DNA from: Thermoflexia bacterium
Lineage (GTDB): Bacteria > Chloroflexota > Anaerolineae > B4-G1 > SLSP01
NCBI GenBank assembly: GCA_030605705.1
Contig: JAUWHU010000483.1
Coordinates: forward strand, 1-11,467
DNA length: 11,467 nt
Direction of reading: 5' to 3'
The position numbers were made by a program, and so were the translations under genes. This document shows, piece after piece, positions 5,724 to 11,467 of this stretch; positions within the stretch are counted from its first letter, which is position 1, and each line of letters starts with the position of its first letter. The notes under the pieces are model-generated. The model searched no databases. It saw nothing but the letters and a program-made list of their open reading frames with translations, and was not told the origin of the DNA.

Positions 5724-7820
5724 TTATGCCGGGATGGCATAAACGTAGTGATCCAAAGAACCACAATATACCACCCCTCCCACCACGACCGGCGCCGCCG
5801 TAATGGGGCCATCAGTGCCGTATTGCCACCGCAGGTCACCGCTGCGGGCATCCAAACAATAGAGCAGGCCATCCACGCCCCCGATGTAAACGCTCCCCCC
5901 ATGCACGGTCGGAGAAGCCGTGACCTGCTCCTTCACCTGATAACGCCAGACCAGCCGCCCCGCATCAGCATCTAAAGCGTAAATATAACCATCCACCGAA
6001 CCAAAGAAAACCAAGCCCTCCCACACAGCGGGTGTGGAAACGATAGGCCCGCCGGTACGGTAGCGCCAGGCCGCCCACCCCGAGCGGATATCCAAAGCAT
6101 AGAAGTTCCAGTCCAGGGAACCAATAAATATCAGACCCTTATCCGCCACCGGAGAAGAGAGAAAACCACGCCGCGCTCGAAAACGCCACTTCACATCACG
6201 ATTGAGACCCAGGGCGTACACAATCCCCATCTGGCAAGCAAATAAGATCATATCTTCGTGGAACAACGGACGTGTCCGCAGTGCTCCATCTGCCTGATAG
6301 GTCCAGGAGGATCGTCCCCCTCCTAAGTGAATGGCGTACAGGTAATGGTCATCCGAGCCGATGAAGACATGGCCGAAGTCGCCAAAAGGCGAGGAATAGA
6401 TCTTGCCTTTCGTGGGGACAGTCCATGCCAGCCGCCCCGAACGTACTCCCACGGCGTAAACTACCGAATCGGTGGAGCCGAAAACGACTACGTCCTCACC
6501 AACCCACGGAGTCGTAGCGACGCTCCCATCCGTAGGGTATTTCCAAACCAATTTCCCGGTCTCCATCTCTAAAGCATAGACGTTGTTATCGTAAGAAGGA
6601 ACGTAGAGCAGCTCCTCGCCCACCCCCACAGAAACCCGCACCTCATCCTCGCAGGCGAAACGCCAGATAGGTTTGATGCTGCCCTCAATGAAAGCCGCCG
6701 TCTCCATCTGCGCGCCGCTGCTCAGTCCCCGCGCACTGGGCAGCGAGAGCAAGGCCCGCTTTAATTCTTCAGCCGACCCCCAACGTTTGTTAATATCGTA
6801 TTCCAGTGACTTATCGAGGATCTTCATCAGTTCCCGCGAGACGGTGGGGTTCGTCTTGTGAATGGGCCGCTCGTGGAACGAAAAAGGCGGCTCCAGACGC
6901 GGGTCCTGCTTGCTCAAGAGATGGTGCATGGTCGCGCCCAGCGCGTAGATGTCCCCTCGCGGCTCGGCCACTCCTCGATACTGCTCCGGCGGCGAGTAAC
7001 CCTCGGTTCCAATCATTGTACCCTTGGTGCCACTCTGAAAAAGTTTGGCGATGCCAAAGTCCACCAATCTGATCCGCCCTTGCTCATCTAACATGATATT
7101 GGAAGGCTTCAAATCACGGAAAATGATGGGGCGTGGTTTGTGGTTATGCAGGAAGGAAAATACATCACACAACTGAATGGCCCAGGACACAACCTGAGTT
7201 TCGGAAAAGAACCCCTGAGTCCCGGCCAACTCCGCTTCCAGGTCCTGCCCGTGGATGTACTCCAGCACCAGATAGCTGCGGCGACCATCGGTGAAGTAGT
7301 CATGTACTTGAGGAATGGCCGGATGACTGAGCGTCGCTAAAATACTCGCCTCCCGCTCGAAGTTACGGAGGATTATTTTCCGAACTTGAGGATCGGTTGT
7401 CAGGTTTACCATCTCTTTCACAGCACAGAGACGTTGAACGTTAGGGAAACGCAGGTCTTGCGCTTTGTACACCGCTCCCATCCCCCCTACCCCAATCACA
7501 CCCAGGATTTTGTAGCGGTCCTGTAGCTGCGTACCTACACTCAGCAGGCCGACTTGAGGGATTTTGGGGGCCGGGCGGCGCACAACTCGACGCGTCCCTA
7601 AGGGGGACTGTGGGGACGGAGCAAGATCAGGTGGTTCACTTGCCGGCGCGGCCTTTGCCTCTGCTTCAGCTTCTGATTGCGAAGGTACAGCAGTGGGGGG
7701 CAGGTTAGCCTCTAAAGATAGCGGATTTCTCAAACGCTGAGAAAGCCCGCGAATGCGTTGCGTTTTCAGCAAACCGTCATCGGGATGCTGCTCAACCGGT
7801 ATTTTTTTCTCGTTACCCAT
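5724..7820 (-). CDS. Ser/Thr protein kinase with C-terminal PQQ-type beta-propeller
   Basis: A 698-aa protein. Residues 1-98 are a low-complexity linker rich in Pro, Ala and Glu. A Hanks-type kinase domain spans about 102-360: glycine loop GVGGMG (110-115), catalytic K135 (AVKEM), E157 in the C helix, catalytic loop IIFRDLKPSN (D236, N241) and DFG at 254-256. The usual HRD histidine is Phe, but Arg and Asp are kept, so it should be active. The activation loop holds several Thr residues (GTKGTMIGTEGY). From about 384 to the end lies a beta-propeller of PQQ-like repeats with a Trp every 39-40 residues (386, 426, 466, 506, 545, 585, 625, 665), that is eight blades. No transmembrane helix separates the domains, unlike many PknB proteins, so the propeller is a cytoplasmic sensor or scaffold. 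It is first in the operon, with AAGGA before the ATG. Confidence 0.95.
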   Translation of the reverse strand: MGNEKKIPVEQHPDDGLLKTQRIRGLSQRLRNPLSLEANLPPTAVPSQSEAEAEAKAAPASEPPDLAPSPQSPLGTRRVVRRPAPKIPQVGLLSVGTQLQDRYKILGVIGVGGMGAVYKAQDLRFPNVQRLCAVKEMVNLTTDPQVRKIILRNFEREASILATLSHPAIPQVHDYFTDGRRSYLVLEYIHGQDLEAELAGTQGFFSETQVVSWAIQLCDVFSFLHNHKPRPIIFRDLKPSNIMLDEQGRIRLVDFGIAKLFQSGTKGTMIGTEGYSPPEQYRGVAEPRGDIYALGATMHHLLSKQDPRLEPPFSFHERPIHKTNPTVSRELMKILDKSLEYDINKRWGSAEELKRALLSLPSARGLSSGAQMETAAFIEGSIKPIWRFACEDEVRVSVGVGEELLYVPSYDNNVYALEMETGKLVWKYPTDGSVATTPWVGEDVVVFGSTDSVVYAVGVRSGRLAWTVPTKGKIYSSPFGDFGHVFIGSDDHYLYAIHLGGGRSSWTYQADGALRTRPLFHEDMILFACQMGIVYALGLNRDVKWRFRARRGFLSSPVADKGLIFIGSLDWNFYALDIRSGWAAWRYRTGGPIVSTPAVWEGLVFFGSVDGYIYALDADAGRLVWRYQVKEQVTASPTVHGGSVYIGGVDGLLYCLDARSGDLRWQYGTDGPITAAPVVVGGVVYCGSLDHYVYAIPA

Positions 7821-7856
7821 ATTCTATCCTTCGCAAAATAAGACCTGCGCTCGCTT

Positions 7857-7885
7857 ATTATACGAGGATTTGAAAGAAAAGGCAA
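7857..7885 (-). promoter_or_regulatory. Sigma70-type promoter of the kinase operon
   Basis: On the minus strand: -35 TTGCCT (7885-7880), a 17-bp spacer, and a perfect -10 TATAAT (7862-7857). Transcription would start near 7850, giving a leader of about 30 nt with an AAGGA ribosome site before the kinase ATG at 7820. Confidence 0.7.
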
Positions 7886-7907
7886 TTGAGCAATCACGTT
7901 ACAAATA

Positions 7908-7935
7908 GTGAATGGTGAGTGGTGACTGGGTGCTG
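7908..7935. repeat. Short degenerate 7-bp repeat array (4 units)
   Basis: Heptamers GTGAATG, GTGAGTG, GTGACTG and GGTGCTG are in register, a third and more diverged instance of the family seen at 186-234 and 946-1029. It lies upstream of the kinase promoter. Confidence 0.7.
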
Positions 7936-7938
7936 CTT

Positions 7939-7966
7939 AGCGTTTCAGCGTCCCAGCGTTTTAGCG
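7939..7966. repeat. 8-bp tandem repeat AGCGTYYY (3.5 units)
   Basis: AGCGTTTC, AGCGTCCC, AGCGTTTT and a final AGCG occur with exact 8-bp period, three bases after the heptamer array. The AGCG part is invariant and the YYY part varies. Confidence 0.75.
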
Positions 7967-8052
7967 ACTGCGAAGCCCAATTCAGCGGGCGTGACGGCGT
8001 AGCACGGAAACTTTATCCCTGCGCGCGTGTGACTTTCAGCCCCACCTTGGCC

Positions 8053-8065
8053 TTAATCCTGAAAC
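8053..8065. repeat. Dispersed repeat TTAATCCTGAAAC, copy 1
   Basis: This 13-nt sequence is identical to 11153-11165. In both places it is preceded by a CCAC..TT-like stretch, followed 24-30 nt later by CATAAC, and lies upstream of a plus-strand gene. Confidence 0.55.
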
Positions 8066-8071
8066 GCACCC

Positions 8072-8108
8072 ATCACAAGGTTCACTTGTAGTTCTCATAA
8101 CTTGTGAT
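8072..8108. promoter_or_regulatory. Widely spaced perfect 8-bp inverted repeat, possible operator
   Basis: ATCACAAG (8072-8079) and CTTGTGAT (8101-8108) are perfect reverse complements separated by 21 nt, 29 bp centre to centre, which is close to three helical turns. They bracket the candidate -35 of the PLP enzyme gene. Two same-face sites for a dimeric regulator are plausible. Confidence 0.5.
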
Positions 8109-8119
8109 AAGCTTATACA
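8092..8119 (+). promoter_or_regulatory. Possible weak promoter for the PLP enzyme-histidine kinase pair
   Basis: TTCTCA (8092-8097), 16-bp spacer, TATACA (8114-8119), each matching 4 of 6 consensus bases. An alternative -10 is TAGAAT at 8121-8126. The dyad at 8072-8108 overlaps it. Confidence 0.3.
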
Positions 8120-8152
8120 GTAGAATCCACTCAAGACAACGGGGGGACTATC

Positions 8153-9880
8153 GTGCTCGTCATTCCAACAGCAATTCCCATGAAGGTAGAGTTAGAATGT
8201 GAGGCCTGTGGCCACCACCAACCGTATTTAGTTCCCACGCCCCCCTGTCCTCACTGCGGGCACGATTGGGTAGAGGCACGCTACGATTATGAAAGTGTGC
8301 GCACCCTCTGGCCCGCCATCCTGGAGCAACGCCCCTTTACCATGTGGCGCTACCGCGAGCTACTGCCGCTACGCGACGACGCTTATCAGATCACGTTGGG
8401 TGAAGGGGGAACTCCTCTCCTGCGAGCACGCAATCTCAGCATGATGTTAGGCACGCCGAATCTCTTCATCAAAGACGAACGGCAAAATCCGACCAACTCC
8501 TTCAAGGACCGCCAGGCCGCACTGGTCATCTCAATGCTGAAGGAGGCCAATCTCACCGAGTTCATCGTAGCCTCCACGGGCAACGTCGCGATTTCTTATT
8601 CGGCTTATTCCAGCCATGCGGGGATCAAGCTGTGGACCTTCCTGCCCAGCCTGGTGCCCCCTGAAAAGATGCGTGAAATCGCCATCTACGGTAGTGAGGT
8701 CGTCAAAGTCACCGCGACTTACGATGCCACGAAGAAAGTGGCGGCCAGGTTCTCACATCACAAGGGAATCGCGAAAGGCCGGGGCATCCGCGATGTCGGC
8801 ACACGCGAGAGTATGAAGACACTGGCCTTCGAAGTGGCCGAGCAACTCGCCGCACATCTGGGGCCGCCGCAGCCCGGCATCCCCTGGCGCGCCCCGGATT
8901 GGTACATCCAGGCGGTCAGCGGCGGGATGGGGCCGATAGGCTTCTGGAAAGGCTACTGCGAACTTTACCAGATGGGATTGGTGGATCGCATTCCCAAACT
9001 GGCCATCATCCAGGCCAGCGGCTGCGCTCCCATGGTCCATTCTTTCCAGAAAGGCCTGTCCGAGGCCGAACCGGTGACCGATCCGCACACACAGGTCATC
9101 ACCATTGCTACCGGTGATCCCGGCCCGGCCTATTCCTATCTCTACAAGGTGATCAAGGAACACGGTGGCGCCTTTGAAGAAGTCACGGACGAAGAGACCT
9201 TCCGTGCCCTGCACGTCCTGGCTAAAATGGAGGGAATATCTATGGAGGCGGCCGCCGCGGCCGCCTTTGCCGGGCTTTTCAGGCTGCTTAGCAAAGGAAT
9301 CATCAAAAGAGATGAGACGGTTGTCGTCAACTGCTCCGGTCACACCTTCCCGGTAGAGAAATTCCTCCTGGGCCGAGATTGGCTCAAGGTGCTACCGGGG
9401 ACCCTGGCGACCACACCGCTCCCCACTCCGGCACGTCCCAAATCCACCGCAGAGAACCTCCTCGGCGCGCTGGATCAAATTGACGCCCGCGTCCAACGCA
9501 TCGTCATCGTGGAGGACAATCCTGATGCTGCGCGTCTGCTACGGCGCATCCTCCAAACACGGGGCGATTTCCAGATCTCCGAAGCACACACCGGTCCAGA
9601 AGGGCTGGCGCTTATCCGCGCACTCCATCCCGACATGGTGCTACTGGACATGATGATGCCCGATATGGATGGTTTTGCGGTGCTGGATCACCTGAAGGCA
9701 GATGAAGAGCTCAAAGACATCCCCATCATCGTGATCACGGCAAAGGAGCTCACCTTGCAAGAGCGTAAACGGCTCCAGGGACAGATCCAAATACTCTTGC
9801 AAAAAGGCACCTTCATGGATGAAGACCTCTTAGAAGGTATTAACGCCCTCCTGGGTAAAGAAGAAGGGGAAACCGCATGA
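8153..9880 (+). CDS. Threonine synthase-like PLP enzyme fused to a receiver (REC) domain
   Basis: A 575-aa fusion. Residues about 14-36 form a CxxC...CxxC zinc ribbon (C16, C19, C32, C35) as in many threonine synthases. Residues about 45-412 are a fold-type II PLP domain: SFKDR with the Schiff-base lysine K118, the substrate loop STGNVA (141-146) and SGGMGP (256-261). After a linker (about 412-447) comes a receiver domain with acidic residues E454-D455, phospho-acceptor D499 (LLDMMMPDMDG), T529 and K551 (LQKG, lacking the usual KP proline). The family motif NPTGSFKDR reads NPTNSFKDR, so the reaction may not be O-phosphohomoserine to threonine; a cysteate-synthase-like reaction is an alternative. 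The GTG at 8153 follows GGGGGGA at a good spacing; the ATG at 8180 lacks a visible ribosome site. The gene overlaps the histidine kinase by 4 bp. Confidence 0.9.
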   Translation: MLVIPTAIPMKVELECEACGHHQPYLVPTPPCPHCGHDWVEARYDYESVRTLWPAILEQRPFTMWRYRELLPLRDDAYQITLGEGGTPLLRARNLSMMLGTPNLFIKDERQNPTNSFKDRQAALVISMLKEANLTEFIVASTGNVAISYSAYSSHAGIKLWTFLPSLVPPEKMREIAIYGSEVVKVTATYDATKKVAARFSHHKGIAKGRGIRDVGTRESMKTLAFEVAEQLAAHLGPPQPGIPWRAPDWYIQAVSGGMGPIGFWKGYCELYQMGLVDRIPKLAIIQASGCAPMVHSFQKGLSEAEPVTDPHTQVITIATGDPGPAYSYLYKVIKEHGGAFEEVTDEETFRALHVLAKMEGISMEAAAAAAFAGLFRLLSKGIIKRDETVVVNCSGHTFPVEKFLLGRDWLKVLPGTLATTPLPTPARPKSTAENLLGALDQIDARVQRIVIVEDNPDAARLLRRILQTRGDFQISEAHTGPEGLALIRALHPDMVLLDMMMPDMDGFAVLDHLKADEELKDIPIIVITAKELTLQERKRLQGQIQILLQKGTFMDEDLLEGINALLGKEEGETA

Positions 9881-11136
9881 CCAAGATTCTCTACGTGGAA
9901 GACACACCGGCAAGCCAGCGACTCGTCCAGCGCGTCTTGACGGCAGAAGGTTTCGAGGTCGTCGTCGCCGACGACGGCATCTCGGCCATCGAGGTGGCGC
10001 GCCGGGAAAGGCCGGACCTGGTACTGATGGACATTAACATCGGCGGTCTGGACGGCTACGAAGTGTCCACCCGCCTCAAAACCCTGCCGGGGCTGAAAGA
10101 CGTTCCCATCGTGGCCGTGACCGCAGCCACAATGGTCGGTGACCGGGAACGCGCCCTGGTGGCCGGGTGCAACGGATATATCTCCAAACCCATAGACGTA
10201 GACCGCTTTCCCAACCAGGTGCGCGCCTACCTGACAGGGATGGAAGAAAAGGTGGGGTCGGCAGAAGAGAAAGCCGAGTACCTGCTGGAATACAACCAAC
10301 GCCTGGTGGCCCGCCTCGAAGAGAAGTTGCATGAGCTAGAAAAAGCCAACGAAGAGTTGCAGCGTGTCGAGAAGATGAAATCAGATTTCGTCATCCTCGC
10401 CGGGCACGAATTACGCACGCCGCTGACCGTCGTGTACGGCTACCTGCAGATACTACAGGCCAACCCCAACATCCCCGGCTCTGCAGACGACGCCGGTAGC
10501 CCCAAGCAACTGCTCAAAAAAATATCCGAAGGAGTTGAGCGCCTCAGCCAGGTCATCCAGGACATCCTCAACGTTTCGCTCATTGACGCCAACCGTTTAG
10601 ACCTGGCCGCCGAACCGGTCTTCATCAACTCAGTGGTCCAATCGGTCCTCCATAACCTGCGTAGTTTTGGCCCCCCCCGCCAGCTTATCTTCGAAATCGG
10701 CCCCAGCCTGCGGAAGCTGCCGGTAGTTGAAGGCGACCCGCGCCGCCTGCACCAGGCTCTGTGGAATATGCTCAGCAATGCGATCAAGTACACGCCCAAC
10801 AACGGCACCATCACCATTGACGGCGAGGTACTGGAAGACACGGTGCATATCTGGGTGAAAGACACCGGGGTGGGCATCCCGCCCGAGGAGTTAGCGCGCA
10901 TTTTCGAGCGCTTCTACGTGTTAGAAGATGTCACCTTCCATCGCTCCAGCAAAACGGCTTTCAAAGGAGGCGGGTTGGGATTGGGGTTAGCCGTCACCAA
11001 GGGGATCATTGATGCGCACGGGGGCAATATCTGGGCAGAGAGTAACGGTCACAATGAAATCGATCTGCCGGGCAGCACTTTCCACATCCTGCTCCCCATT
11101 GGCGACGCCTTGAAAAATCTGGGTAAGAGAACTTAG
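9877..11136 (+). CDS. Soluble hybrid histidine kinase (REC-HisKA-HATPase)
   Basis: A 419-aa protein. Residues 1-120 are a receiver with acidic residues E8-D9, phospho-acceptor D52 (VLMDINIGG), T82 and K104-P105. About 130-168 is a charged coiled coil. HisKA follows with phospho-histidine H177 (AGHELRTPL), then HATPase_c with the N box around N301 (NMLSNAIKYTPN), G1 DTGVGIP at 329-335, the F box FERFY and a G2 loop GGGLGLGL at 364-371. There is no membrane segment, so it acts in the cytosol. The ATG overlaps the upstream stop (ATGA), implying translational coupling. Its receiver-first order means the kinase may be controlled by another phosphodonor, and its likely phospho-target is the receiver on the upstream PLP enzyme (inference). 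The response regulator at 1750-2520 is another possible target. Confidence 0.95.
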   Translation: MTKILYVEDTPASQRLVQRVLTAEGFEVVVADDGISAIEVARRERPDLVLMDINIGGLDGYEVSTRLKTLPGLKDVPIVAVTAATMVGDRERALVAGCNGYISKPIDVDRFPNQVRAYLTGMEEKVGSAEEKAEYLLEYNQRLVARLEEKLHELEKANEELQRVEKMKSDFVILAGHELRTPLTVVYGYLQILQANPNIPGSADDAGSPKQLLKKISEGVERLSQVIQDILNVSLIDANRLDLAAEPVFINSVVQSVLHNLRSFGPPRQLIFEIGPSLRKLPVVEGDPRRLHQALWNMLSNAIKYTPNNGTITIDGEVLEDTVHIWVKDTGVGIPPEELARIFERFYVLEDVTFHRSSKTAFKGGGLGLGLAVTKGIIDAHGGNIWAESNGHNEIDLPGSTFHILLPIGDALKNLGKRT

Positions 11137-11152
11137 TGCAGGCCACTTCACT

Positions 11153-11165
11153 TTAATCCTGAAAC
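11153..11165. repeat. Dispersed repeat TTAATCCTGAAAC, copy 2
   Basis: Identical to 8053-8065. It lies 16 bp after the histidine kinase stop and upstream of the antitoxin promoter, with CATAAC at 11190-11195. Confidence 0.55.
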
Positions 11166-11194
11166 ATCCCCGTCCTGACAATGGACTTCCATAA

Positions 11195-11224
11195 CGTGAC
11201 TATTTATGATATAATATAGTCACG
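11195..11224 (+). promoter_or_regulatory. Antitoxin promoter with operator palindrome over the -10
   Basis: CGTGACTAT (11195-11203) and ATAGTCACG (11216-11224) form a perfect 9-bp inverted repeat with a 12-nt centre. A perfect -10 TATAAT (11210-11215) lies in that centre, preceded by TG (11207-11208), making an extended -10. No good -35 is seen. Placement over the -10 fits autorepression by the antitoxin, as in Phd/YefM systems. Confidence 0.72.
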
Positions 11225-11230
11225 GCCCAC

Positions 11231-11236
11231 AGGAGG
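11231..11236 (+). promoter_or_regulatory. Ribosome binding site AGGAGG that decides the antitoxin start
   Basis: AGGAGG is 3 nt from the ATG at 11240 and 6 nt from the in-frame ATG at 11243. The latter spacing is more usual, so 11243 is the preferred start. Confidence 0.65.
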
Positions 11237-11242
11237 TGCATG

Positions 11243-11467
11243 ATGGAGCATTCGACAACCAGTGTCCGTGAATTGAAAGCGCGGCTCAGTGCTTATCTGC
11301 GCCATGTCGAAACAGGAGCTACGGTAATCATCACCAGGCATGGCAAACCCATTGGGCGGATTGTGCCGCTGGAGACCTCAACCGAGGCGCGGCTGGAGAC
11401 GCTGGAGCAGGCCGGCTTGATCGCGTGGAATGGCGCGCGGTTATCACTGCTGTCGCCGGTGACCCAG
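11243..11467 (+). CDS. Phd/YefM-family type II antitoxin, cut by window edge
   Basis: The reading frame is open to the window end (75 codons from the preferred start). It contains the family pattern SVRELKARLSAYLRHVETG, then VIITRHGKPIGRIVPL, which is the classic N-terminal DNA-binding and dimerisation core of Phd/YefM antitoxins. The C-terminal part (EARLETLEQAGLIAWNG...) would wrap the cognate toxin. The partner, probably a PIN-domain (VapC-like) or RelE/Doc-type toxin, should lie just past 11467 and is not visible. The gene has its own operator-promoter and is unrelated in function to the kinase genes before it. An alternative start is the ATG at 11240. Confidence 0.88.
   Translation, partial: MEHSTTSVRELKARLSAYLRHVETGATVIITRHGKPIGRIVPLETSTEARLETLEQAGLIAWNGARLSLLSPVTQ

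Larger units (their letters stand above)
7821..8152. other. Divergent intergenic spacer (332 bp)
   Basis: This is the non-coding region between the minus-strand kinase operon and the plus-strand PLP enzyme pair. It holds the kinase promoter (7857-7885), a heptamer array (7908-7935), an octamer array (7939-7966), a 13-nt repeat (8053-8065), a widely spaced dyad (8072-8108) and a weak plus-strand promoter (8092-8119). The part from 7967 to 8052 shows nothing I can recognise. No open frame with a ribosome binding site was seen. Confidence 0.8.

Noticed and set aside
8753..9343. Minus-strand open frame of 196 codons inside the PLP enzyme gene
   Set aside because: It is antisense to conserved PLP-domain sequence and has no domain signature; a composition shadow.
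9688..10332. Minus-strand open frame of 214 codons across the PLP enzyme/histidine kinase junction
   Set aside because: It spans two well-supported receiver domains on the other strand; spurious.

Overview
The window most resembles a Chloroflexota (Anaerolineae- or Caldilineae-like) chromosome. The evidence is indirect: a soluble Ser/Thr kinase with a PQQ-type propeller, a YGTPGQ-type small GTPase, many soluble REC and kinase proteins, GTG/TTG starts, and intergenic arrays of degenerate 7-bp repeats. Such arrays are also typical of cyanobacteria, so the phylum call is an inference. No rRNA, tRNA, IS element or CRISPR array was seen.

Layout. Positions 1-172 hold the N-terminus of a class V aminotransferase (minus). 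Positions 238-930 encode a YugP-type membrane zinc metallopeptidase (minus), bounded on both sides by 7-bp repeat arrays; the larger array is followed by an opposite-strand polypyrimidine tract and can fold into a hairpin. A CvnD/MglA-like small GTPase (minus) lies at 1096-1611. From 7820 down to 1750 runs a tight minus-strand block: Ser/Thr kinase with a 40-residue-periodic propeller, PP2C phosphatase, DnaJ-vWA fusion, zinc ribbon-FHA protein, an unrecognised 80-aa beta-rich protein and an OmpR-type response regulator. Three junctions overlap by 1-23 bp, the other gaps are 9 and 27 bp, and a good sigma70-type promoter lies just upstream of the kinase. This looks like one operon.

A 332-bp divergent spacer (7821-8152) carries the kinase promoter, two kinds of short tandem repeat, a widely spaced 8-bp dyad and a weaker plus-strand promoter. 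Downstream are two plus-strand genes overlapping by 4 bp: a threonine-synthase-like PLP enzyme fused to a C-terminal receiver domain, and a soluble REC-HisKA-HATPase histidine kinase. The window ends in a Phd/YefM-type antitoxin whose promoter -10 sits inside a perfect 9-bp inverted repeat.

How the genes may work together (inference): the kinase writes phospho-Ser/Thr marks, PP2C erases them, FHA reads them, and the J-vWA protein could couple the switch to a metal-dependent protein interaction and to a DnaK-type chaperone. The set resembles the vWA/PP2C/kinase 'TerY-P triad' idea, but with a J domain fused to the vWA module and a zinc ribbon on a separate FHA protein. The divergent pair looks like a phosphorelay acting directly on a PLP enzyme. 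These two modules are the main candidates for a poorly described system.
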